Assembly (NCBI RefSeq): GCF_016586165.1
Contig: NZ_BCPR01000012.1
Coordinates: forward strand, 1-64,000
Length of the DNA: 64,000 nt
Direction of reading: 5' to 3'
DNA from: Dyella sp. EPa41
GTDB taxonomy: Bacteria; Pseudomonadota; Gammaproteobacteria; Xanthomonadales; Rhodanobacteraceae
Below are positions 52,477-63,200 of this stretch, piece after piece. The notes under the pieces are model-generated. The model was not told where the DNA came from, ran no database searches, and saw only the letters and a list, made by a program, of their open reading frames with translations. The position numbers and the translations under genes are program-made. Within the stretch, counting starts at the first letter, position 1; each line of letters starts with the position of its first letter.

Positions 52477-53838
52477 ATGAACACCCTTCCCGCTGCCGAC
52501 GCGCTGGTGCGTCGAGACCTGAGCCGCCTGTGGCACCCTTGCACGCAGATGCACGATCACCAGACGGTGCCCATGGTGCCTATCGCGCGCGGCGAAGGCG
52601 CATGGCTGGTCGGCACCGACGGCCGGCGCTATCTCGATGGCATCAGTTCGTGGTGGACGAACCTGTTCGGGCATGCCAATCCGCGTATCGCTGCGGCGCT
52701 GGCCGAGCAGGCGCGCACGCTGGAACACGTGATTTTCGCCGGCTTTACCCATGAACCCGCGGTGGCGCTCGCCGAGGAACTGGTGCGCGTGACGCCGCCC
52801 GGGCTCGAACGCGTGTTCTATGCCGACAATGGTTCGGCGGCAATCGAAGTGGCGCTCAAGATGAGCTTCCACTACTGGCTCAACCAGGGCCACGGCGAGA
52901 AGACGCGCTTCATCGCGCTCACCGGCAGTTACCACGGCGAAACGCTGGGCGCCTTGTCGGTCAGCGACGTGGCGCTGTACCGCAAGACATACGCGCCGCT
53001 GCTGCTCACGCCCATCCTTGCGCCTTCGCCCGACGCCTACGAAGCAGAGCCCGGCGAAAGCGCAGCCGCGGTCGCACAACGGCGACTCGGCCAATTGCGC
53101 GTCCTGCTTGAGCGGCACGCCCACGAAGTTTGCGCTGTGATCGTGGAACCGCTGGTCCAATGCGCCGGCGGCATGCGCATGTACCACCCGGATTACCTGG
53201 CCGGGCTGCGCGCACTGTGCGACGAGTTCGCCGTGCACTTCATCGCCGACGAAATCGCAGTCGGCTTCGGCCGCACCGGCACCTTGTTCGCATGCGAACA
53301 GGCCGGCGTATCGCCCGACTTCATGTGCCTGTCCAAGGGACTCACCGGCGGCTTCCTGCCGCTGTCGGCGGTGCTCACCACCACGCAGGTGTATGACGCT
53401 TTCTACGCGGAGTACAGCGCGGGCAAGGCCTTCCTGCATTCGCACAGCTACACCGGCAACCCGCTCGCCTGCCGCGTGGCGCTCGAAACGCTCGCGATCT
53501 TCCGCGACGAACCCGTGCTCGAACGCAATCGCGAACTGGCGGCACACCTGGCACGGCGGCTCGATGCGCTACGCGACCACCCGCATGTGGCCGACGTGCG
53601 CCAGACCGGCATGATCGCCGCCGTCGAACTGGTAGCGGACAAGCATCGCCGCACGCCCTTCCCCGCCAGCGACCGGCGCGGCCTGCGGGTCTATCTGCAC
53701 GGGCTCACCCAGGGCGCGTTGCTGCGCCCCCTGGGTGACGTCATCTACTTCATGCCGCCCTACGTGATCACCACGCAGGAGATCGACCGGCTCGTGGACA
53801 CCGCCATCGAAGGTATCGGGCGGGCCATCGCCGGCTGA
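52477..53838 (+). CDS. bioA: Adenosylmethionine-8-amino-7-oxononanoate aminotransferase
   Basis: 453 residues. It transfers the amino group of S-adenosylmethionine to KAPA in biotin synthesis, using pyridoxal phosphate. The N-terminus LWHPCTQMHDH is a BioA marker. The class III aminotransferase features are FYADNGSAAIEVALKMSFHY, TGSYHGETLGALSVSD, FIADEIAVGFGRTG and the lysine of CLSKGLTGGF (Lys287). The ATG at 52477 was chosen; the upstream extension lies in the bioA-gspN promoter gap. Confidence 0.95.
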   Translation: MNTLPAADALVRRDLSRLWHPCTQMHDHQTVPMVPIARGEGAWLVGTDGRRYLDGISSWWTNLFGHANPRIAAALAEQARTLEHVIFAGFTHEPAVALAEELVRVTPPGLERVFYADNGSAAIEVALKMSFHYWLNQGHGEKTRFIALTGSYHGETLGALSVSDVALYRKTYAPLLLTPILAPSPDAYEAEPGESAAAVAQRRLGQLRVLLERHAHEVCAVIVEPLVQCAGGMRMYHPDYLAGLRALCDEFAVHFIADEIAVGFGRTGTLFACEQAGVSPDFMCLSKGLTGGFLPLSAVLTTTQVYDAFYAEYSAGKAFLHSHSYTGNPLACRVALETLAIFRDEPVLERNRELAAHLARRLDALRDHPHVADVRQTGMIAAVELVADKHRRTPFPASDRRGLRVYLHGLTQGALLRPLGDVIYFMPPYVITTQEIDRLVDTAIEGIGRAIAG

Positions 53839-53845
53839 CAGGCGG

Positions 53846-54196
53846 TCAGTGCCCGCCTTGGATGGTCACGCTCGGGTCGAGCTTCTGCAGCGCCGGGCCC
53901 ATGGTGGTTTCACCCGTGTTCTGGATGTCCTGGCGGTTGTAGCTGCGTCCGGGCACCGTCAGGCAGCTGCCGTGCTTGGCCGGAATCATGCTGCCCGTCG
54001 TCTGCAGGCAGCTGCGATCGCCGGGCCTTGGCGGGCCCTGCTTGACCGCCTGCGAGCCAAGCGGCTGCACCTGGCCCTCCGGCAGCGCCTGCATGCTGTT
54101 GCCGGTGGCCGGTGTCGTGCTCTGCGCCATCGCCAGCGGGCTGGCCGCGAGGGCAACCGCCACGCCGAGAAAAAGTGCCATCGTGGACTTGTTCAT
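53846..54196 (-). CDS. Small exported hypothetical protein
   Basis: 116 residues, not recognised. The signal peptide ALFLGVAVALAASPLAMAQ is clear. The mature part is polar and low in predicted structure, with two cysteines (RSCLQTTGSMIP and GSCLTVPGRSY) about 18 residues apart that could form a disulphide. It starts with an SD-like GGAGG before the ATG. It converges on bioA, seven bases apart, and is divergent from rsmE. Confidence 0.7.
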   Translation of the reverse strand: MNKSTMALFLGVAVALAASPLAMAQSTTPATGNSMQALPEGQVQPLGSQAVKQGPPRPGDRSCLQTTGSMIPAKHGSCLTVPGRSYNRQDIQNTGETTMGPALQKLDPSVTIQGGH

Positions 54197-54364
54197 GCTC
54201 CACCTCCGGGAATGAGGGACGACTTCATCCTGCGCCTGCCCGACTCGGCAGGCAAATCCAGGCCCGTCGTGGTCGCCGCGTGTTCAGCTTCCGCCGCACG
54301 CGGCGCGTGAGACGGCCCGCCGCTGTCCGTTATGCTTTCGGTTTCCACCATCATAGAACGCGCC

Positions 54365-55099
54365 ATGCGCACCATTCGCATACACGTCGACCAGCCGCTT
54401 GCCGTCGGCCTGGCACTGGCCCTGCCGGCGCAGGCCGGCGAGCACGTGGCGCGCGTGCTGCGGCTGGTGGCCGGCGACCCGGTCACGCTGTTCAACGGCG
54501 ACGGCCACGACTTCCCCGCCGTCATCGAGACCGTCGGCAAGCGTGAGGTCACGGTGCTGGTGCAGGCCGCCCAGGCGATCGCCAACGAGTCGCCGTTGCC
54601 GCTGACGCTCGCCCAGGGCGTGGCTCGTGGCGAGAAGATGGACCTGATCGTGCAGAAGGCGACGGAACTGGGAGTCGCCCGCATCGTCCCGCTGCTGACT
54701 GAACGCTCCGAAGTGAAACTCGACGCAGCGCGTGCGGAAAAGCGCCTCGCCCACTGGCGCGCCGTGGTCGCCAGTGCCTGTGAGCAAAGCGGACGCGCCT
54801 GCGTGCCCGAAGTGAGCCCCGCGCTTCCGCTGGAAGCCTGGCTGAAGGGATTGGCGGATGACGGCGCCTTGCGCCTCGCTTTGCTGCCCGAAGGCGATCA
54901 GCGGGCCAGCCAACTGCGTTTCACGTCCGCGGGTGGCCTGCTGGTCGTGGGACCCGAGGGCGGCCTGGGCCAGCGCGACACGGCGGCCCTGGCCGACGCG
55001 GGCTTCATGGGGCTCAAGCTGGGGCCGCGCATACTTCGCACGGAAACGGCCGGCCTGGCTGCATTGGCAGCCCTGCAGGCACTGCACGGGGATATCTGA
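54365..55099 (+). CDS. rsmE: 16S rRNA m3U1498 methyltransferase RsmE
   Basis: 244 residues, a SPOUT-class enzyme that methylates N3 of U1498 in the 30S subunit. The N-terminal PUA-like domain has EHVARVLRLVAGDPVTLFNG. The C-terminal knot carries ALAQGVARGEKMDLIVQKAT-type sequence (seen as LAQGVARGEKMDLIVQKATE), LVVGPEGGLGQRD and LGPRILRTETAGLAAL. The ATG at 54365 gives a normal N-terminus. Confidence 0.95.
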   Translation: MRTIRIHVDQPLAVGLALALPAQAGEHVARVLRLVAGDPVTLFNGDGHDFPAVIETVGKREVTVLVQAAQAIANESPLPLTLAQGVARGEKMDLIVQKATELGVARIVPLLTERSEVKLDAARAEKRLAHWRAVVASACEQSGRACVPEVSPALPLEAWLKGLADDGALRLALLPEGDQRASQLRFTSAGGLLVVGPEGGLGQRDTAALADAGFMGLKLGPRILRTETAGLAALAALQALHGDI

Positions 55100-55137
55100 A
55101 GCCGCGCCGCCCCGATGGAGACGGCGCAGCGGCGTGC

Positions 55138-55614
55138 TCAGCTGGCGAGATCGAGCAACTCGATCAGCTCGGCCTCGATGCCTTCCAGATCCGGGATGAC
55201 CGCGATGTCGTCACGTACCAGCACCTGGGCCTTCACGCCCGGCGGCAGCGGTGCGCCGTCGTGGGTGGGAATGATCAGCTCCGCGTTGAGCGTGGTCAGG
55301 CGCGGGAAGCCCTGCGTGACCACGGCCACGAACGGCAGGTCGGCATGACCGCCGAGCGCCTTGAGCACCGCCACGCGAACGGCCTGCTCGCTGTCGCCCT
55401 CGCCGGCGCCTGCCAACGTGCTGAAGGACAGCAGCGGCACGCGCCAGCCACGCCAGGCGATACGGCCAAGCAGCCATGCCGGCGCGGCTTCCACCGGTTC
55501 GGGCGTGGGCAGGGTGATCACTTCGGCCACGGTCGCGTTGGGCAGCAGCAGTCGCAGGTTGCCCACCGGCACCAGCACGCAGCGGATTTCACGCGGTAGC
55601 GGTAGCTCGCTCAT
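55138..55614 (-). CDS. chpC: CheW-like adaptor ChpC of the Chp chemosensory system
   Basis: 158 residues with a single CheW domain (ILLPNATVAEVI-type start LLLPNATVAEVITLPT, then WLLGRIAWRGWRVPLLSF, VAVVTQGFPRLTTLN). It is shorter and more diverged than canonical CheW. Its ATG overlaps the stop of the ChpB-like gene by four bases, and it is last in the pilJ-chpA-chpB-chpC operon. ChpC is thought to link extra receptors to ChpA in Pseudomonas. The symbol is from position and domain only. Confidence 0.8.
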   Translation of the reverse strand: MSELPLPREIRCVLVPVGNLRLLLPNATVAEVITLPTPEPVEAAPAWLLGRIAWRGWRVPLLSFSTLAGAGEGDSEQAVRVAVLKALGGHADLPFVAVVTQGFPRLTTLNAELIIPTHDGAPLPPGVKAQVLVRDDIAVIPDLEGIEAELIELLDLAS

Positions 55615-57275
55615 CGCCGGCCCTCCATCGATATCTCCTCGACCAGGCGCGCCGCCAGCTCGGCGGGCGTGCCGGAATAACTGTTGAGGCGCTCGGCTTC
55701 AATGCCATGCACCATATCCGTGAAGTGCGAGTCGGGGGACGCCTGCACCCAGACCTGGCCGCCACGGTCGTAGATGGCCTGCGAGCCACCGAGCGCATCG
55801 TTGGCCTGTCCGGCGAACACGATCGCCAGCGCGTTGCGGCCGAACACATTGGCCGCCATGGTGAAGCTGGCATCGATCGGCGAGCTGCCCCGTCCGTCCT
55901 GCCCATCCAGCGGCTGCAGTTCGATGCGGCCGTCGCGCTGCACGCGCGCCTGCTGCCCGGCGGGCACCACGAGCACCTCGCCCATCCGCGCACGTGCGCC
56001 ATGGGACGCCACGTTCACCGGCAGGCCGCAATGACCCGTCATCCGGTCAGCCACGGTTTCGGCGGAGGTGCCGCCCATGTGCTGGACATGCAGCACCGTG
56101 GCGCGCAGGTCCATGGGCAGTTGCGACAGGAACGAACAGACGGCATCGGTGCTGTCGGCGGCGGCGCCAATCACCAGGATGCGGCTGATCGCGCCATCGA
56201 GATCCGACAGCACCATCTCGTGCCCGCCCTCATAGGCCTTGGGCGCGATGGCTTCTTCGATCGATACCAGTTCAAGCGTCATGCCCGGCTTGAGGAAGGA
56301 GTCCTCCTCGCTGCCGCCTTCCGGCGCCAGGTATTCCGCGGCGCTGAGTTTTTCGATGCCGAAATCGGCGGACTTGCCTGGCGTGACGGCGACCGCGACG
56401 GGCGCATCCTCTTCATCCACCAGCGACCAGCCCGACGCCGACCCCAGCAGGGAGGGCGAGCCTTTCGTGGTGGCCTCGCCGGTGACACCCGGCATGAACG
56501 AGTCATCCAGTGGCGACAACGAAAGATGATCGAGCTGGAACGACGGCATGACGCGCGAAGCCGGCTCCTGTGCCTCGAATTCGACCGGTGCCGGCCCTTG
56601 CGTGGCGAGCGTGTCGACGCCGAAGTGGCCATCGTGCAGCGGCGGCAGCTCGTCCTCGGTCACGAATTTGAGCGAACCGAAATCGTCTTCCGCGGCCTGC
56701 GGCTCATCGGCCGCCATCAGCGCCTCGAGTTCAGCGGCCAGCGTTTCCGCAACAGCCGTCGCCTCGCCGCTTTCGATCGTCGCCTCGGGCTCGGCCTGCG
56801 ACCCGGCGATGTCCAGCAGCGGCTCCGGCTCGAACTCCGATGCGGCCATGGCCTGGAATGCATCCGGTTCGGCAGGCGCGACTTCGCTGACGACCGTTTC
56901 GGGCACCACGGCCGCATTGTGCGGACGCGGCGGATCCAGATCACCCTGCGCCATCACCTTCACCGCGAGATGGCGCGCCCAGCGGGCGCGATCCCAACCA
57001 TCGAGCTTGCGGCTGGCCTGCGCGTCGTTGAACACCACGCGCGGATAATCGCCATCGATCACGTCGTAGAGGCGGTCCAGTTCGTCCTCGGCCTCTTCGT
57101 CCAGGTTCACCACCAGCACCTGCGCGCCGGTAGTGTCCAGCAGGGTTTGGCTCAGCGTGGACATCGCGCCTTCGTGCACGATCCGCGCACCGCGCTCGCG
57201 GAGCGCTTCGCGCAGCTGGCCGCCCAGTTCCACATCGTCGAAGAAAAGCGCAACAGCGATCGACGACTCAGCCAT
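55611..57275 (-). CDS. chpB: ChpB-like CheB methylesterase-domain protein, probably catalytically altered
   Basis: 554 residues. Residues 1-115 resemble a receiver-like N-terminus without a clear phosphoacceptor. Residues about 120-360 are acidic and low complexity. The CheB-type domain starts about 363. The active-site motif GASTGGTEA of CheB aligns with GAAADSTDA at 370-378, so the nucleophilic Ser is Ala372. The catalytic His is kept (VQHMGG, His399), and the aspartate of GMGxDG is kept as GQANDAL (Asp493). Methylesterase activity on PilJ is therefore doubtful; a structural or regulatory role is possible. It overlaps chpA by eight bases. A serine 375 nearby cannot be excluded as a substitute. 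Confidence 0.83.
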   Translation of the reverse strand: MAESSIAVALFFDDVELGGQLREALRERGARIVHEGAMSTLSQTLLDTTGAQVLVVNLDEEAEDELDRLYDVIDGDYPRVVFNDAQASRKLDGWDRARWARHLAVKVMAQGDLDPPRPHNAAVVPETVVSEVAPAEPDAFQAMAASEFEPEPLLDIAGSQAEPEATIESGEATAVAETLAAELEALMAADEPQAAEDDFGSLKFVTEDELPPLHDGHFGVDTLATQGPAPVEFEAQEPASRVMPSFQLDHLSLSPLDDSFMPGVTGEATTKGSPSLLGSASGWSLVDEEDAPVAVAVTPGKSADFGIEKLSAAEYLAPEGGSEEDSFLKPGMTLELVSIEEAIAPKAYEGGHEMVLSDLDGAISRILVIGAAADSTDAVCSFLSQLPMDLRATVLHVQHMGGTSAETVADRMTGHCGLPVNVASHGARARMGEVLVVPAGQQARVQRDGRIELQPLDGQDGRGSSPIDASFTMAANVFGRNALAIVFAGQANDALGGSQAIYDRGGQVWVQASPDSHFTDMVHGIEAERLNSYSGTPAELAARLVEEISMEGRR

Positions 57276-60200
57276 TGAGCGACTCCAGGGTGCGCTGCTC
57301 CAGCACCTCGCCGATCTGCGCCAGCAATTCGGCTTCCTGGTACGGCTTGCCGAGGTAGCGGTCCACGCCGATGTCGAACGCGCGCTGGCGATGCTTATCG
57401 CCGGTACGCGACGTGATCATGATGATCGGCACGTCGCGCAGACGCGGGTCGGCCTTCATGTGCGTCGCCAGCTCGTAGCCGTCCATGCGCGGCATCTCGA
57501 TGTCGAGCAGCATCAGGTCGGGCACGCGGTCATGCAGCTTCTCGAGCGCGTCGACACCATCCTTCGCGGTGGTGACTTCGTACTCGTGGCGTTCCAGCAC
57601 GCGGCCGGTGACCTTGCGCATGGTGATCGAGTCGTCGACCACCATCACCAGCGGACGCACGCGCGGCTCTTCCACCACCGGCGTGGCGACGGCGCTGAGG
57701 CCTTCTTCCAGACGCTGCAGGCGACGGGCGGTGCCATGGCGGACCAGCGGGGCGAGATCGAGAATGATCAGCACCGAACCGTCGCCCATGATGGTCGCGC
57801 CGAGGATGCCCGGCACCGAACTCACCTGCGGGCCGACCGACTTCACCACGATTTCGCGCGAGCCGATCACGGCGTCGATGCGGATCGCGGCGCGCAGGTC
57901 GCCCGAGCGCGTCAGCAGCAACGGGATCTGCTCTTCGTCGGTGGCGTGGCTGGCCGCGATGCCGAGCAGGTCGGACAAATCGTGGATGCTGTAGTCCTCG
58001 CCGGCATACGTAAACACCGGCTCGGCCTCGGCCACGCGCTCCGCCAGCTCCGACGGCGAGATGCGGGCCACGCCCTGCACCGAGGTCATCGGGATGGCGA
58101 AGGTGGCCTCGCCGATGCGCACCAGGATGGCCTGGGTGACGGCGAGGGTGAACGGCAGGCGCAGCACGAAGGTGGTGCCTTCGCCCGCCGTCGATTCGAT
58201 CGACAGCGCGCCACCGAGCTGCTTGATTTCGTTCGCGACCACGTCCATGCCCACGCCGCGGCCGGCGAGCTGGGTCACGACGCTGGCCGTGGAGAAGCCC
58301 GGCTGCGTGATGAGCGCAAGCACCTGGTCGTCGCTGATGCGGGTATCGGCACGGATCAGGCCGCGCTCGATGCCGCGCGTGCGGATCGCCTCGCGGTCCA
58401 GGCCGCGGCCGTCGTCGCTCACGCGCACCACCACCTCGGTGGCTTCGCGCGCCACGCGGATGCGCAGGGCGCCTTCTTCGGGCTTGCCCGCCTTGCGGCG
58501 TTCGGCCGGCGATTCGAAGCCGTGCACCACCGCGTTGCGCAGCATGTGCTCGAACGGCGCCTTGATGCGGTCGAGCAGGTTGCGATCCATTTCGCCGTGA
58601 GCGCCTTCGACGTACAGCTGGGCGCTCTTGCCTTCTTCCTGCGCGGCCTGGCGCAGCGTGCGGCGCAGGTTCGGCACCATCGTGTCGAACGGCAGCATGC
58701 GGGTGCGCAGCAGGCCTTCCTGCAGCTCCGAGCTCACGCGCGACTGCTGGATCAGCAGCGTTTCCGCCTGTCGCGTGAGTTCGTCGAGCATGCCCTGGAT
58801 GGACACCAGGTCGGATACCGACTCGGCCAGCGCGCGCGAGTACTGCTGCAACTGCGAGAAGCGGTCGAGCTCGAGCGGGTCGAACACCGCCATGCCCGCT
58901 TCGCGATGCTCGCGCTGGAAGCGTGCGATGATCTGCGCTTCGGTTTCGATTTCCAGCATGCGCAGCTGGCTGCGCAGGCGCTGCACGGTCTGGTCGAGTT
59001 CGACCAGGTTGAAGCGGTAACCGGCCACCTGCTGTTCGAGGCGCGAACGGTAGATCGCCACCTCGCCGGCGTGATTGACCAGCGTGTCGAGCAGTTCGGC
59101 GCGGACGCGGATCTGTTCCTGCGACGTGCTCGCGGCCTCTTCGCGCTCTTCCGGCAACAGCTCCGGCAGCTTGGCGCGTTCGGGGAACGGCACCCGCGTC
59201 GCCGACGCCGGCGCGGCGGACGCTTCGGAAGAGCCTTCGCCCATGCCGAGGAAGCGGTCGATCATCGCCTGCGGGTAAGCGATCGACTTGCCATGCGACA
59301 CGCGCTGGACCAGACCATGCAGCAGGTCGAAGCCTGCCTCCAGCGCGGCGATCAGTTCGCCGAACTGCGCCGACTCCGGGTTCAACGGCTTTTCGAGCGC
59401 CGTTTCGATGGCGTGGGTAAGGTCGCCCACCGGCGCCATGCCGGCGATGCGCGCACCGCCCTTGAGCGTATGCAGGTCACGCTGCAGCTCGGCGAGGTGC
59501 GCCGACTCGGTCGGCTCCACGCGCCACTGCGCCAGCACGCCGTCGGAGTGGTCGAGGATTTCGCGGGCTTCTTCGATGAAGATTTCCAGCAGGTCGGGGT
59601 CGATCTGGCTGGGCGACACCATGCCCTCGCCGTCTTCGTCCTCGACTTCCTGCGACGGCGCGGCCGTCTCTGCAGGCGCCGCGGCGACGGGCTCTTCGGC
59701 GACGGTCTCGGGCACCGGCTCCACGACAGCCTCAACCAGCGGCTCGATGGCGAACTCGGTGGCCGGAACCAGCGCTTCGATGCTTTCCTCGGTCACGTCG
59801 ATGCCGGCGTCGACCGGCGCCATGTCCTCGGCCGCTTCGGGCTCTTCGGAAATCGCGGCGACGTCTTCGGCCGCCACGTGGAACGTGACGTTGGACGCCG
59901 CGTCCTCCGCGGCCTCGGCGGGCTCTTCGATCAACCCAAAGGCCAGGGCCTCGTCGAGATCGATTTCCTCGGCGACCAGGCCCTCTTCCAAGGGGTCAAC
60001 CGCTTCGGCGGCAGGCGCGATCTCGAGCGACTCCACGTCGCCGAGCAGTTCGGCGTAGACGTCGGCAAACTGGTCTTCGTCCACACCGGCATTCGGCAAG
60101 GACAAGCCGACCGTCGACTCCGGCCCGGGCGCCACCGGCCCGGCCGGCGGCAAGTGCGCGTCGAGGTTGAATTCACCCAAGGCGGCGAGCAACTCGTCCG

Positions 60201-63200
60201 CGTAGTTGTCATTGGCCGACTCGGTCGGCGCGACCAGATTGGCATCCCACTCGGCGCCGTGGCCGGAGGCATCCGAAAGCGCGGCATCGAGCGAAGCACC
60301 CAAGGCTTCTTCGTGTGCGCCCTCGCCCGCGGCGGCAACGCTGTCGAGTTCATCCGCATGCGGTTCGAACAGCACGTGGGCGACCTGCGGCTCGGGCTGG
60401 CTGTCGCGCAGCTCGGTCAGGCGCTGGATCAGGCCGTCGAGATCCGGCAACTGCGGCGACGGCGCGTCGAACTGGTTCATCACGTGGTCGACGGCATCCG
60501 CGCTCTGGCTGAGCAGGTAGACGCCTTCGGCCGACAGCGGCAAACCGGCCGCGCGCAGGCGCTTGAGCAGGCTTTCCAGCGGGGACAGCAGCTGGGTGAG
60601 CAGCGGGATGTCGACCATGGCGATGGCGCCGTGCAGCGTATGCACGGCACGCAGCAGGCCATCGTCGACGCGCAACTCGCCGTCGCCGCGATTGATGTTG
60701 GTGCGGATCGTGGCGAGGTACTGCGCCACTTCGCTGCGCAGGATTTCCAGTAGCACCGGATCGATCGGCGGCATCACCGGCGCTTCGATCAGATGATCTT
60801 CCGTTGCAACCGGCGCCTCCTCGACCGGCTCGATGCCAGCCAGGCTGTCCGACGGAATATCGGCTGCGGAGGCGCGGACGCGCGGTACGCGGCGGCGGAC
60901 CACCCGGCGAACCGTTTCGGTGGCCATCGGAGCCACGTCGGCGATACGTGCGTCTTCCTGGCCGGCGGCAATGCGCTCGGCCGTGTCCATGATGGCAGCC
61001 ACCGGCGCCGTCACGACGTTTTGGCCGGTCAGCGCGGCACGCAGTTGCGGCAAGGCATCGATGGCGGCCGAGACCACGGCCTGCACGCCTTCGTGCGGCG
61101 CGATCGACTGATCGAGCACGCGGTTGAGCATGTTCTCCACCTTCCAGGCGAACTCGCCCAGCAAGGTGGCGCCGACCAGGCGGCCCGAACCCTTCAACGT
61201 ATGGAACGAGCGACGAATCGAGGTGAGCTCGTCCAGTCGCGTCGGATCGACCAGCCACGCCTGGCGGGCGGCATGCAGGCTGTCGATCTCTTCCTGCATT
61301 TCCTCCAGGAAGATGTCGCGGATGTCGTCGTCGATGCCGGCGGTGCTGGTGTGGAAGCCGGCGTCGACAGCAGTGGAGCCTGCGACCGGCACCTCTTCGA
61401 CGATTTCTTCTTCGATCTCGATCCAGTCGTCTTCACCGGCGCCCACGACTTCCTGCGGGCTGATGTGCTCGCTGTCGGCGAGGCGCAGGCCGGTGATTTC
61501 GTGCGGCGCCGGTTCCGGCGTCTCGCTGTGGCCCACGACCAGGCCAGACAGATCCTCGCCATGGGCGAGGCTCACGCTCTCGGTCAATTCCGGCTGGTTG
61601 GCCAACGCGGCGGCCAGCGCCGCCTCGGCCGTCTTGGCGACGTGCTCCGGCGCGTCATCCAGCTCGTCGTGTTCGACGACGCGTGCCGCCGGCGGCGGCC
61701 AGTAGCCGAGCGTGCTCAGGCTGTGCTCGGCGACGTCGAGAATGTGTTCCAGCCCGCCACGATGTTCGCGTGCGGCCTCGAGGTAGTACTCCAGCGCGGC
61801 CAGCGCGTCGGCCAGATGATCCATCTGCGCGCTGCTGGGCACGCGACGGTCGGCGAGAAGCTCGTTGCCGACGAAGCGGCCGATGCCTTCGGCGAGCTCC
61901 GCCGGGCGTGGCGCCGACAACATGCGCATGGCGCCGGCGACTTCATCCATCAGCGTGGCGACGTCGGCCAGTTGCTGCGGCTGCCAGCCCGACTCCACGT
62001 AGGCGACGATCGCGTCCTTCACCTTGCCGGTGTTGGCCGTGGCCTCGTGCATCAACGTGGCGAGGATATGGCGCGCCTCGCTGCGCGGCAGCATGGCGGT
62101 GGCGCTTTCGGGCACGTGTTCGTCTTCGGCGCCCAGGCTTTCGATGTGGTCGTCGAGCGAAGCCTCCACGTACAGCAGCGCACCGGCGACGTCGAGCAGC
62201 AGCTCTTCGTCGGGCGCACGCACGCGGTTGGCGATTTCATCCAGCACGCGGCGCTGTTCGTTGACCACGCGGCGCGGCACGCCCAGGGCGAGCATGCCCA
62301 GCGTGTCACCCACGCGCTCCAGCACCTCGGTCTGGCTGGCGAGCTGGGCCGGGTCGGCGTCGGCCTGGCGCAGGAACAGGTCCAGCGCCTCCTTCACGCG
62401 CAGAAGGTCGTCCTTCAGCGCCTTGGCGACGGAATCGAGCAGGGCGCGGTTGTGGCCCGACATCGAGCCGCGCGCGTGCTCGACTTCGCTCGCCTCCGGC
62501 AGCAGCGCGTCGAGCGCATAGGTCTGGCGCAGCTGCTCCATGCGCGGGCTGCCCTGGCGGACCTGGCCCACGACGTACAACAGCTTGCGCGCGAGTTCGT
62601 CGGCGTCGCCGCCACGCAGGCTCGCTTCGCCATGTTCGACCAGCTGGCGGATGCTGCGATCGACCTTGCCGATCAGCTGGCGTACTTCACCCGCCTGACC
62701 CTTCAGCGCGCCATGCTGCACGCCCTCGAGCACGCCGGCGGCGATCCACCACAGGCGGCGGCCCGGCACGCTCTGGCAGCGCGCGGTGATGGCGTCCAGC
62801 GTCTGGATCATGCCTCCCAGCTGCTGGTCGTTGCCCTGGCCACGGAACCAGCCGAGCAGCTGCTGCTGGAAACGCAGGCGCAGCGTGGTGATCTCGCTGC
62901 GCTGGCGTTCCACCGAGATGGTCTGCGGCGCGTGCGGGGCCTGCGGCGGCAGCACGACTTCCAGGTCCGGCGTGAACAGCGCCGACTCGTGCAGCGCCTG
63001 CTGGCCACGACTGGAACGCAAGTCGTTGAGCAGCGGCAGCAGCACCACCGGCACGTCGCGATGACCGCCGGAAAGGCGTTCGAGGTAATCGGGCAGCTGC
63101 ATCAGGCCGCGCATCAGCGCGGCGTAGGCTTCCTCGCGATCGGCCACGTGGTCTTCGAGCAGCGAGATGGAGAGTGTCTCCATCTCTTCGGTGACCATCG

